Positions 28,173 through 36,738 of a stretch of DNA of 64,000 nt are shown one piece after another. The translations under genes and the position numbers were made by a program. Each line of letters begins with the position of its first letter. Position 1 is the stretch's first letter. This DNA comes from Bacteroidota bacterium (GTDB lineage: Bacteria > Bacteroidota > Bacteroidia > Chitinophagales > Chitinophagaceae), in the NCBI GenBank assembly GCA_018268035.1, contig JAFDXI010000096.1:1-64000 (forward strand), read 5' to 3'. The notes below the pieces were generated by a model. The model was not told the origin of the DNA, made no database searches, and saw nothing but the letters and a program-made list of their open reading frames with translations.

Positions 28173-28353
28173 GCTTTAGTTCAGATTTTAGATTTTGTTT
28201 TTTTAAGGATATATGACAAAGGTAAAAGAAAGCCGTTAATACAATTAACAGCTTTTCAGTAAAATGCAAAAATCGTTCCGTATCTGTATGAAAATTAACA
28301 GTGAAATAAAAAACCTTAAAATGTCTGATGTTTATTCATAATGTGTTGTTTTC

Positions 28354-28386
28354 TTTGCAATTATTCTGGAATATGTACTAACATTG
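28354..28386 (+). promoter_or_regulatory. Possible promoter of the MBOAT-sulfotransferase operon
   Basis: TTTG at 28354-28357 and TAACATTG at 28379-28386 are 21 bp apart; they roughly match the TTTG and TAnnTTTG elements. They lie in the 236-bp divergent region between the two arms of the glycan locus. Confidence 0.4.
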
Positions 28387-28408
28387 CGCAAAAACATACT
28401 GCCCATAA

Positions 28409-29830
28409 ATGTTATTTAATTCGTTACACTTTGTCTGGTTTTTCCTGATTGTTACATCACTTTTTTTTATTCTGCCCCATAAATTCAGGTGGCTGTTATT
28501 GCTCTTGAGTAGTTGTTTTTTCTACATGGACTTTGTCCCTATCTATATTCTTGTCCTGGCATTTACTATAGTGATAGATTATTTTGCCGGCATCCTGATT
28601 GAAAAATCCACTGGTGCCAGACGAAAGTGGTACCTGCGAATGAGTATTGTGGCCAATATTGGTATCCTTGGCTTCTTTAAATATTTTAATTTTATTAACG
28701 ATAATATAACATGGTTCCTGCACCTGTTCAAGTTTACCAACCCTGTCCATGATTTAAGTTTTATCTTACCAATCGGTCTTTCTTTCCACACATTCCAGGC
28801 AATGAGTTATACAATAGAAGTATATCGTGGCCACCAGAAGTCAGAAAGAAAATTTGGTATCTATGCATTATATGTAATGTTTTATCCACAATTAGTAGCC
28901 GGCCCTATTGAAAGACCTCAAAATATTTTGCACCAGTTTTATGAAGTTAAGAAATTTGATTATACACGTGTAGTTGCAGGATTGAAAATTATCTTGTGGG
29001 GATTTTTCAAGAAACTGGTAATTGCAGACCGGCTGAGTATTTATGTGAATGCAGTTTATAATAACCCTGAACATCATAGTGGCATTACATTTTTTGTAGC
29101 TACATTTTTCTTTTGGTTTCAGATATATTGTGATTTTTCAGGGTATTCAGATATTGCCATTGGTAGTGCCAAAGTAATGGGATATGACTTAATGGAAAAT
29201 TTCAGGCGGCCAATGTTTGGTGGAAGTATCCAGGGTATCTGGAACCGGTGGCACCTGTCATTATATTCCTGGTTCAGGGATTATTTGTATCAGCCATTGG
29301 CTAAAAAGGCAAGACGCAACAGAGCAAAATTATATTTAATTGTAGTTTTCATTTTCCTGGTAAGTGGCCTCTGGCATGGCGCCAACTGGACTTATATTAT
29401 ATGGGGAGGGTTGTCAGGATTGACAATTGTAATTGAAAGAATTTACAAGGATAAAGTAAGGCCTCAAAAATATATTTCAAAGCTTTGGATGAAAATATTA
29501 GGAACCATAATAGCATTTACTGTTACAGGTATCTCCTGTTTATGGTTCAGAGCTAATTCAGTACATGATGCCTTACATATTGGAAAGTCTATATTAACAA
29601 TGAAACACGGCGCCCTGTTCAGGGGCAGCCCTCCAATTAATTTTTATTATTACCTGATCGTTGCATTTATTCTTGTTGCAGTGGAATTTTTCATGGAGTA
29701 TTTTCCCAATTTAAAATTGATAGGCAACAAATCTGTAGTAATAAGATATACAGGCTATGTAATAGCTGTTTTGGTTATTTTGCTGATTGGCATTTTCAAT
29801 GGCAGCCAGTTTATCTATTTTCAATTTTAA
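28409..29830 (+). CDS. MBOAT-family O-acyltransferase (AlgI-like)
   Basis: This 473-residue multi-pass membrane enzyme has about 11 hydrophobic segments. The MBOAT signature is clear: YCDFSGYSDIAIG, WNRWHLSLYSWFRDY (H282) and the invariant catalytic His in SGLWHGANWTY (H323). The AlgI-like group carries acyl groups (usually acetyl) across the inner membrane for transfer to glycans. It is the first gene of the operon and is followed by an SGNH-type protein gene, the usual partner. Confidence 0.92.
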   Translation: MLFNSLHFVWFFLIVTSLFFILPHKFRWLLLLLSSCFFYMDFVPIYILVLAFTIVIDYFAGILIEKSTGARRKWYLRMSIVANIGILGFFKYFNFINDNITWFLHLFKFTNPVHDLSFILPIGLSFHTFQAMSYTIEVYRGHQKSERKFGIYALYVMFYPQLVAGPIERPQNILHQFYEVKKFDYTRVVAGLKIILWGFFKKLVIADRLSIYVNAVYNNPEHHSGITFFVATFFFWFQIYCDFSGYSDIAIGSAKVMGYDLMENFRRPMFGGSIQGIWNRWHLSLYSWFRDYLYQPLAKKARRNRAKLYLIVVFIFLVSGLWHGANWTYIIWGGLSGLTIVIERIYKDKVRPQKYISKLWMKILGTIIAFTVTGISCLWFRANSVHDALHIGKSILTMKHGALFRGSPPINFYYYLIVAFILVAVEFFMEYFPNLKLIGNKSVVIRYTGYVIAVLVILLIGIFNGSQFIYFQF

Positions 29831-29853
29831 GAATAGTTATATAATAATTCTTA

Positions 29854-30843
29854 ATGACAAAAGAAGAAGTAAAACAAGTCGGGCGTTTATTTAAAAAGCT
29901 CTTCATCCTGCTGGTAATATTATTTATATGCGACCGGTTAATAGGTGCGTGGCTTCAAAATGCATATAAACATGCTCCGCAGGGAGATATTCAAACATTT
30001 GCACACAGCATCACCAATCCCACAGAAGATATATTTATTTATGGCAGTTCAAGAGCTGTGCATGGATATGATACGAGGGTCTTTACAGATAGCCTTGGAA
30101 TGAGTTGCTTCAACAGTGGCAGAGAAAATTCAAATATCTTATATCACAGTTCTATTTTAAAAGAAATGTTGCGCAAACACACCCCTAAAATGGTTGTGCT
30201 CGATGTTTCTGCAAAAGAACTCACATGGCGTTCTGCTGAAAACAGTAAGCAGGTTCTATCTTCCATGATATTACCTTATGTTGGTATGGACACATCTTTT
30301 AAAAATATTGCTGCCGAACTTTTCCCGGATGAATTAAGAAAAGCAGAAATTTCAAAAATATATCCATACAATTCAATGATATTATCTCTGGCAATTGGTA
30401 AGAGGGGAAAAATAAAAAAAGGTGGCAACTTCAATGGATATGAACCATTGAAAGGAAATAAAGCAGACAGTAACATGCCAGCTTTCACTGATGAAAGCAG
30501 CAAAACAGATACAACAGCAAAAAAATATTTTGAAAACTTCGTAAAGTTAGCAAAAGAGAAAAATGTAAGGTTATACGTAATTCAATCACCTATGCTGGTA
30601 CAGAAGTTTAAAACATCTGTATCACTCGATACAATCAGGGCCATCCTCAAAAGATATGATGAACCTTTTTGGGATTATGCTTTTGATACTACATTTTATA
30701 AGAAACAATATTTTTACGATAATCTTCATTTAAACACCATCGGTGCAGAACTTTTTTCAAAACAGCTCGTATCAGATATTAAAGCTGATTTAGAAAAAAA
30801 CGATCCCGCACTTTTAAATCATCTTCAAACAGCTAATAAATAA
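29854..30843 (+). CDS. SGNH/GDSL-like O-acyltransferase or esterase (partner of MBOAT)
   Basis: The 329-residue protein has one N-terminal transmembrane helix (about 15-30) and a periplasmic SGNH-type domain. The nucleophile block is YGSSRAVHGYD (GSSR at 64-67), FNSGREN follows, and the catalytic D289-x-x-H292 lies in YDNLHLN. By analogy to AlgJ/AlgX and PatB it should receive the acyl group from the MBOAT protein and place it on the glycan; sequence alone cannot rule out an esterase. Its last base is the first base of the next gene (TAATG). Confidence 0.82.
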   Translation: MTKEEVKQVGRLFKKLFILLVILFICDRLIGAWLQNAYKHAPQGDIQTFAHSITNPTEDIFIYGSSRAVHGYDTRVFTDSLGMSCFNSGRENSNILYHSSILKEMLRKHTPKMVVLDVSAKELTWRSAENSKQVLSSMILPYVGMDTSFKNIAAELFPDELRKAEISKIYPYNSMILSLAIGKRGKIKKGGNFNGYEPLKGNKADSNMPAFTDESSKTDTTAKKYFENFVKLAKEKNVRLYVIQSPMLVQKFKTSVSLDTIRAILKRYDEPFWDYAFDTTFYKKQYFYDNLHLNTIGAELFSKQLVSDIKADLEKNDPALLNHLQTANK

Positions 30844-31757
30844 TGAGCGATTTTCTTTCTAAAAATGAAGAATTGCTGGAGAAACCAATTATCATCTTTG
30901 GGTCTGGTCGTTCTGGCACAACCCTGATTTCCGAAATTGTTTTCCAACATGAAGATTTAGCCTGGCACAACAACTACCAGGAATTGTTTCCAAGGTTTGC
31001 AGGTATTAATTATTTACGCCGTCTTTTTGATAATAATATGTGGCGCATTATTGGAATGAATACACAAAACAACAAATCATTTTCCAACTATATGTTATTC
31101 CGCCCCATTGAACGATATGATTTTTGGGAAGCAATAACAGGCCCAAGAATTGATTTTTCAAGGAATTTTTTATTGAACGAAAAAGCGACACCTGAAGAGC
31201 GAGAACATATCCGAACTTTTTTTGCAAAGCTGATAAAATATCAAAAAAGAAAAAGACTGGCTGTAAAAATTACAGGTCCGGCCCGTATGGAATATCTGAT
31301 GAGCATTTTTCCCGATGCCCAATTTGTCAATATCATCCGCGATCCGGTGGCAGTAATTCGTTCCTGGATGGAAATCTATTGGAATGAACAAATCACTAAT
31401 CAACTTTGGTGGAATGGCGCTTATACAGATGATGAACTTATTAAAGCAAAAGAACTTTCAAAAAATAAATTCCGGTTTGCAGCATTCCAATATAAAAAAT
31501 TAATGGAAACTACTCAACAGGAAATTGATAAAATGCATCCGGACATTTATAATACATCTTATGAAGATTTTGTAAAAGATCCAAAAACATTCGCCAGCAA
31601 CCTGATGCAGTATTTGCATTTAGGACCGTCAAAGCACGTTGAAAAATTCATGGATAAAGTAACGATTGCCAACCGCAACGAACGAAAATCCGTTTCTAAA
31701 AAAACCGAAATCACCGATACAGTCAAACAGGAAATCCTTGAAATTGTAAATGCCTGA
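30843..31757 (+). CDS. PAPS-dependent sulfotransferase 1
   Basis: The 304-residue cytosolic protein has the sulfotransferase family motifs: the 5'-phosphosulfate loop FGSGRSGTTLISE (19-31) and the 3'-phosphate-binding RDPVAVIRS (R166-D167-P168, S174). It should transfer sulfate from PAPS to a hydroxyl of a glycan or lipid. The start overlaps the SGNH stop codon (TAATG), so it is tightly coupled. It is clearly a paralogue of the next gene: the two share NEKATP, TGPARxEYL and VTIANRNERKSVSKK-type blocks. Confidence 0.9.
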   Translation: MSDFLSKNEELLEKPIIIFGSGRSGTTLISEIVFQHEDLAWHNNYQELFPRFAGINYLRRLFDNNMWRIIGMNTQNNKSFSNYMLFRPIERYDFWEAITGPRIDFSRNFLLNEKATPEEREHIRTFFAKLIKYQKRKRLAVKITGPARMEYLMSIFPDAQFVNIIRDPVAVIRSWMEIYWNEQITNQLWWNGAYTDDELIKAKELSKNKFRFAAFQYKKLMETTQQEIDKMHPDIYNTSYEDFVKDPKTFASNLMQYLHLGPSKHVEKFMDKVTIANRNERKSVSKKTEITDTVKQEILEIVNA

Positions 31758-31783
31758 TCATTTGCTGTAAAATTTTATTGCCG

Positions 31784-32728
31784 ATGGCAAAATCTGTTGA
31801 TGAAAAATATCTTCAAAAACCAATCATAATAATTGGCAGCGGCCGCAGCGGCACAACCATCATGTCTGAAATAATTTTTCAACATGAACAACTAGCCTGG
31901 CATTCCAACTGGCAGGAAATAATTGTTTTCACGCCATTGATAAACTTATTACGCAGTGCTTTCAACAACAGGTTGTGGCGTGCCAAAAGATTTTATAAAT
32001 ATGTTGGCGTCAGTAAGAATACAAGACAAAAAAACCAGTCAAAAATTGATCTTGTATTATTCAATCCAATAGAACGATATAATTTCTGGGAATATATTAC
32101 CGGTAAACGTATTGATTTTTCCCGTGGTTTTTTAATGAATGAAAAAGCAACGCCTGATGAAGTAAAACGTATCCGTTCATTTCTAAACAAGCAGGTAAAA
32201 TACCAGGGACGTGAAAGACTGATCATGAAATTTACAGGCCCTGCCAGGCTTGAATATCTTACCAGTATCTTCCCTGATGCTTTGATTGTAAATGTGGTAA
32301 GAGAGCCTGTTGCCACTGTGCGTTCATGGCTTGAAGTGGGTTTCTGGCAACGTATGGGCATTGATAAATTATGGTGGCGTGGTGCATATTCACCTGAAGA
32401 AATTGCCTATGCAGAAACAATCAAAGATAAGCCGGCACTGATCACTGCTTTGCAATACAAAAAGCTGATGGAAACAACACAGGAAGAAATAAAAAAGCTT
32501 GGCTTGAATGTGTATGAATGCAGGTATGAAGATTTTGTAAAAGACCCAAAAAAATTTATTTATAATATGATGGAGTTTATGCAATTGCCCCCATCAAAAA
32601 ATGTAGATGCCTATCTTGAAAATATGATTGTGGACAACAGGAATGAAAGGCAGTCTGTATCAAAAAAAAGTGCCATGCCGGAAGAAACAAAAAAACAAAT
32701 ACTGGCCATCACCGGCAATCATTATTAA
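31784..32728 (+). CDS. PAPS-dependent sulfotransferase 2
   Basis: This 314-residue protein is the tandem paralogue of the preceding one. The 5'-phosphosulfate loop is IGSGRSGTTIMSE (17-29) and the 3'-phosphate site is REPVATVRS (R173-E174-P175), with Glu in place of the Asp in gene 1. It has a short insertion around 70-90 (YVGVSKNTRQKNQSK). A different acceptor position from gene 1 is likely. The ATG at 31784 is preferred over the TTG two codons earlier. No PAPS-forming genes are in the window. Confidence 0.9.
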   Translation: MAKSVDEKYLQKPIIIIGSGRSGTTIMSEIIFQHEQLAWHSNWQEIIVFTPLINLLRSAFNNRLWRAKRFYKYVGVSKNTRQKNQSKIDLVLFNPIERYNFWEYITGKRIDFSRGFLMNEKATPDEVKRIRSFLNKQVKYQGRERLIMKFTGPARLEYLTSIFPDALIVNVVREPVATVRSWLEVGFWQRMGIDKLWWRGAYSPEEIAYAETIKDKPALITALQYKKLMETTQEEIKKLGLNVYECRYEDFVKDPKKFIYNMMEFMQLPPSKNVDAYLENMIVDNRNERQSVSKKSAMPEETKKQILAITGNHY

Positions 32729-32746
32729 TCGAGAACGCAACTAAAA

Positions 32747-33862
32747 ATGGAAAAGAAAATAAGAGCAGCTCATGTCATCCGTGTATTTAGTTATGGAGGT
32801 GCGGAGGTATTGTTGCGCGAATGTTTTGCACATCCTTATTTTAAAGAAGAAGTAGAATCGGATTTGTTTATTCTTGACCATAAAAAATTAGGCCTTGTGC
32901 CTGAAGTAAAACCCAACATCAACGAAATCCATTATTACCGCATTACTACCTGGAAATTTTTTATAGCATACTTAAAATTTTTAAGGCACATGATTGCAGG
33001 GAAATATGATGTAATTCATACCCATCTGCCTGTTGCAGGCTGGATGACAATCCCGGCAAAATTGTTCAACCGTAAATCAAAATTTATTTACAGCGAGCAC
33101 AACCTTGTAACCTTTTATGCAAAATATAATTATTACCTGAGCGGCCTCACTTATGGATTGTTTGATTGTTTGATTTATGTGTCTCATGAGGTAGGCGAAG
33201 TGGTAAAGAAGGTAAGGAAGGGATGGTTTTTCAAAACAAAAAAAGACATTACTATCCTTAATGGAATCAACACGGAAAAGTTTACCAATCAACACCGCAA
33301 TTATGAAGCTACCAACAACAATTTTACAGTTGGTCTCGTCGCCAGGTTCCGGCCACAAAAGAGAGTTGACCATTGGGCGGAGGTAGCTGCCGAAGTACAT
33401 AAAATAAACCCAGGAATAAAATTTTTAATGGTGGGTGATGGCCCGGATGATGATATGCTTCGTGAAAAAATAAAATCACTGAACATGGAAGGCAAGATAG
33501 AATTGCCCGGCATGTTGTCCAATACTGTTGATGCTTTTAAACGCATTGATATTTTTCTGCTCACGAGTGATTTTGAAGGTTTGCCACTCGCTATCATGGA
33601 AGCCATGAGTACTGGTTGTGTGCCTGTAGTCAGCAATGTGGGAGGAATAAAACAATTACCCTTTGATGGTTTTGGAAATAAATTTGATGTCTTTGACGCA
33701 TCGGCTATTGCAAAAACGATTGCAACTTATGCAGCCAACCCGCAACAGTTCAAAACTGAAAGCCAGAATGCAAGAATGTTTGTTGAAAAAAATTATTCAC
33801 TTACCAAACAGGTGCATGAAATTGTTGATGTTTATAAAGAGTTAACCGGTGGGGGTGGGTAA
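32747..33862 (+). CDS. Glycosyltransferase family 4-like protein
   Basis: This 371-residue retaining glycosyltransferase has a GT-B fold. The N-terminal domain opens with HVIRVFSYGGAEVLLRE, and the C-terminal domain carries VGLVARFRPQKRVDH, FLMVGDGPDD and the E-x7-E motif of GT4, DFEGLPLAIMEAMSTG. It should add a sugar from a nucleotide donor to the glycan or lipid acceptor. It closes the plus-strand operon, 18 bp after sulfotransferase 2, and converges on the L,D-transpeptidase gene. Confidence 0.9.
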   Translation: MEKKIRAAHVIRVFSYGGAEVLLRECFAHPYFKEEVESDLFILDHKKLGLVPEVKPNINEIHYYRITTWKFFIAYLKFLRHMIAGKYDVIHTHLPVAGWMTIPAKLFNRKSKFIYSEHNLVTFYAKYNYYLSGLTYGLFDCLIYVSHEVGEVVKKVRKGWFFKTKKDITILNGINTEKFTNQHRNYEATNNNFTVGLVARFRPQKRVDHWAEVAAEVHKINPGIKFLMVGDGPDDDMLREKIKSLNMEGKIELPGMLSNTVDAFKRIDIFLLTSDFEGLPLAIMEAMSTGCVPVVSNVGGIKQLPFDGFGNKFDVFDASAIAKTIATYAANPQQFKTESQNARMFVEKNYSLTKQVHEIVDVYKELTGGGG

Positions 33863-33876
33863 AAGACACCAAAATC

Positions 33877-34629
33877 TTAATTCAATATTTCATAATTTCC
33901 CTTCGGATCAATTGAAATGATTGGTAACTTTTTTTCTTTTTCAAAATAATCATAAGCCTTCTTCAGCGTTGCAGCAAACTGTTGTACATCGGGTTCGTCT
34001 TTTGTTACTTTATCAAAATAAGCAACGCTTTTAGGATTATTATATCTGATAGGGAAAATGTGTACCGGAATAAAATCTTGTCCGTTACTTTTTGCACTCA
34101 TAGCCAGGATATACAACTCTTCAATTTGAGGATCCTGGATAGGAATACAACCAACAGTAACACAACTGCCATGAATATAAATATCACCACCAGGATTAAT
34201 TCCTTTGGTTATGATTTCATCAGAAACATTCGGATAGTTGATGCCCAAAGACATGTGATACAAACTATTTGGTTTAAATGCATTGATATAATAAAAACCT
34301 TCAGGCACCTGGTAATCGCCTGCCTGTCTTTTTGGTCCAAGGGAACCGGCCAAAGCACAAATATTATAGGTCTTAAAAAGTTTGAATGTTTCGTCCTGAT
34401 TATTCCGCACCCATACTTCCAACTGGCTGTCATATTTAAAAGAGCGGATTAATATCTGGTATGCCGGCCATTGAAGCCCGGCCTTCTCAAATTGTTTTTT
34501 CAATGTATCTGCCTTGCGGTTCATTGCATCCGCAACCCTTGGAAAATTACCCTGATATTCAATAAATGATTTTTGTGCATCAGCATTTAAACAAAAAAAG
34601 AAGAAAACAATTGCTGCAAAAAATTTCAT
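33877..34629 (-). CDS. YafK-like L,D-transpeptidase family protein
   Basis: The 250-residue protein has a signal peptide ending NADAQ (near 19) and an L,D-transpeptidase (YkuD) fold of the YafK type. The active-site block is YIHGSCVTVGCIPI with H153 and likely catalytic C161. YafK (DpaA) releases a protein crosslinked to peptidoglycan in E. coli; others in the family crosslink peptidoglycan. The substrate here is unknown. It lies beside the glycan operon but on the opposite strand. Confidence 0.88.
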   Translation of the reverse strand: MKFFAAIVFFFFCLNADAQKSFIEYQGNFPRVADAMNRKADTLKKQFEKAGLQWPAYQILIRSFKYDSQLEVWVRNNQDETFKLFKTYNICALAGSLGPKRQAGDYQVPEGFYYINAFKPNSLYHMSLGINYPNVSDEIITKGINPGGDIYIHGSCVTVGCIPIQDPQIEELYILAMSAKSNGQDFIPVHIFPIRYNNPKSVAYFDKVTKDEPDVQQFAATLKKAYDYFEKEKKLPIISIDPKGNYEILN

Positions 34630-34815
34630 GTTGACAAAAATTATTAAAAACCTGAATAAAATTTTTAAGGGACAATACGGATATCAAACAACGCAAATTT
34701 ATAATAAATATTTTCTGGCCGGATCATCTGTTATTTCAACATCCTAATATTAACCTGACCTTTAACAGAAATGCCAATACTTAATTTTAAATTCATTTTT
34801 TCAACAATGCCCCGG

Positions 34816-34857
34816 CAAAAAATAAAGGCTGAATAAATTATTCAATGCAGCCTTTAT
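34816..34857 (-). terminator. Terminator after fabD
   Basis: ATAAAGGCTG at 34822-34831 pairs with CAGCCTTTAT at 34848-34857. Read on the minus strand the stem is followed by a run of six T, about 40 bp after the fabD stop codon. Confidence 0.75.
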
Positions 34858-34898
34858 CAAAAAAATATTCATCTTAATACTGATCTTTCAATTCAACA

Positions 34899-35798
34899 TT
34901 AATTCACGCCATTGGTGGCAACTGTTTTATCAATTTTATTCACCAAACCCTGTAATACTTTACCGGGCCCTGCTTCTGTAAATTCTGTGGCGCCATCAGC
35001 AATCATTGCCTGCACACTTTGAGTCCATCGTACTGCTCCAGTAAGTTGAGCTATCAAATTATTTTTTATTAAAGCAACATCATTGACAGCCCTCGCTACA
35101 ACATTCTGATACACGGGACAACTTGCTTCATGAAATACAGTTGAATTAATAGCTGCAGCAAGTTCTTCTTTTGCCGGCTCCATCAATGGTGAATGAAATG
35201 CACCGCCAACTGGTAATAATAATGCACGTTTGGCGCCTGCTTCTTTCATCTTCAGACAGGCGGCATCAACTGCTTCTGTTGAACCGCTAATGACCAACTG
35301 ACCGGGACAATTATAATTTGCCGCTACAACCACAAGACCAAACCCTAATTCATTGGTTACTGCAGCACAAATTTCTTCTACCTTTTCATCAGCCAATGCA
35401 AGCACAGCAGCCATTGTGGATGGATTTATTTCGCAGGCTCTTTGCATAGCATTGGCACGGATGCTTACCAGTTTTAAAGCATCTTCAAAACTTAAAACAT
35501 TATTGGCTACCAAAGCAGAGAACTCTCCCAAAGAATGCCCTGCAACCATATCAGGTTTTACATCTGTCAAAGATTTGAATGCAGCAACCGAATGTAAAAA
35601 AACAGCAGGCTGTGTAACTTTTGTTTGTTTCAAATCTTCATCGGTTCCATTGAACATAATATCACTGATACGGAAACCTAAAATTTCATTTGCCTCTTCA
35701 AACAATTCTTTAGCCTGTGCATTGTTCTCATATAAATTTTTACCCATACCACTGAACTGAGAGCCCTGGCCTGGAAAAATATAAGCATGTTTACTCAT
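34899..35798 (-). CDS. fabD: Malonyl-CoA:ACP transacylase
   Basis: This 299-residue enzyme transfers malonyl from CoA to acyl carrier protein for type II fatty acid synthesis. Family motifs are FPGQGSQFSGMG at the N-terminus, the nucleophile S89 in GHSLGEFSALVA and the catalytic His in GGAFHSPLM. Length is typical. It is a single gene here, without the other fab genes. Confidence 0.96.
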   Translation of the reverse strand: MSKHAYIFPGQGSQFSGMGKNLYENNAQAKELFEEANEILGFRISDIMFNGTDEDLKQTKVTQPAVFLHSVAAFKSLTDVKPDMVAGHSLGEFSALVANNVLSFEDALKLVSIRANAMQRACEINPSTMAAVLALADEKVEEICAAVTNELGFGLVVVAANYNCPGQLVISGSTEAVDAACLKMKEAGAKRALLLPVGGAFHSPLMEPAKEELAAAINSTVFHEASCPVYQNVVARAVNDVALIKNNLIAQLTGAVRWTQSVQAMIADGATEFTEAGPGKVLQGLVNKIDKTVATNGVN

Positions 35799-35867
35799 AG
35801 AGCATTTTTTTATCCGACAAAAATAAGGGTGTAGCGCTAAGAAAAATGATTTGTATAAATTTGTTAC

Positions 35868-36414
35868 ATGAGTTTTGGATTAACATTTCAGGATATACCA
35901 CATTATACTTATTAAGATTATGAGTTATGGGAAGGTGACTGGGAATTAATTCAGGGAATCCCTTATGCAATGTCTCCAGCCCCGAACTGGAAGCACCAAC
36001 ATTTTGGTAGCAGGTTTGTATCTGCATGTAGCCAGGCCTTATTCAATAATAAAAAAAAATTGCAACTATAAAGTATTATATGAATGCGATTGGATAATTA
36101 ATGAAGACACTGTTGTCAGGCCCGATGTATTAGTTACCTGTGAACCTATCGAAGGAAATTATCCTACGAAACCACCTTCACTAATCCTGGAAATATTATC
36201 ACCACAAAATTTATTAAAAGACAGAAATACCAAATTCAATTTATATAAATCTTATGGTGTCAGATATTATCTCATCGCTGATATTGACAGGCATGAAATC
36301 GAATGCTTTCAATTAATTGATAACAGGTATAAACAGATGGATGGCATCAATGAATTCATGCTTACAAACAATTGCAGTTTTAATGTTGAATTAAATATCC
36401 TGTTCAACGATTAA
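35868..36414 (+). pseudogene. Uma2-family (DUF820) protein gene, disrupted
   Basis: Translation from ATG 35868 gives a Uma2 N-terminus (MSFGLTFQDIPHYTY) that stops at an in-frame TAA (35913-35915), where the family normally has Glu. The frame then continues DYELWEGDWELIQGIPYAM and reaches a 9-A run at 36051-36059. There it shifts, and the rest of the protein (PDVLVTCEPIEG, ILEILSPQN, YKSYGVRYYLIAD) continues in the next frame to TAA 36414. With eight A residues the frames would join. Uma2 proteins have a PD-(D/E)XK nuclease fold and unclear roles. Two lesions make this a pseudogene. Confidence 0.85.
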
Positions 36415-36453
36415 GCATGTGCAAATAAGAAAATGATTTTATATAAATAAACA

Positions 36454-36574
36454 TTGTTGTCCGAATAAATATAATAACCATTTGCTTTTCAAGACCTCAT
36501 CTGCCTATGGCGGACTCAAAGCCCTTACTGGGAAAGGATTTCAGCAATTTTGAATAATTTTAATCGGACAACAA
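36454..36574. mobile_element. Short element with inverted ends (MITE-like or IS remnant)
   Basis: TTGTTGTCCGAATAAA at 36454-36469 is matched by its reverse complement at 36559-36574 with 15 of 16 bases the same. The ends enclose 89 bp with no gene. This is the structure of a miniature inverted-repeat element or a deleted insertion sequence. No clear target duplication is visible. It makes up much of the 324-bp gap 36415-36738, whose remainder holds nothing recognisable. Confidence 0.5.
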
Positions 36575-36738
36575 CGATAGATAACTAGAAATCATTTTGA
36601 AAAATAGCATAATATTATTGCGAAAAACCCAACATTAATATTCCTTGAAAACATGGTGCCTTACCTATTTTTGTTAAACAATTTTTCCCGATAATCTACA
36701 ACAAGGTTTAGGTTTACCTTAGCACAAAATCTTTATAA

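Noticed and set aside
30843-32728. A phage or defence function for the two P-loop-like proteins
   Set aside because: The GSGRSGTT loop and RDP/REP motif are those of sulfotransferases, and the operon context is glycan synthesis.
36045-36062. Programmed frameshifting at the nine-A run of the Uma2 gene
   Set aside because: The separate in-frame stop at 35913 would still block synthesis, so decay is simpler.
35965-36414. An intact 149-residue Uma2 gene starting at 35965
   Set aside because: Its first 30 or so residues do not match the family; the true N-terminus is in another frame from 35868, so the gene is broken.
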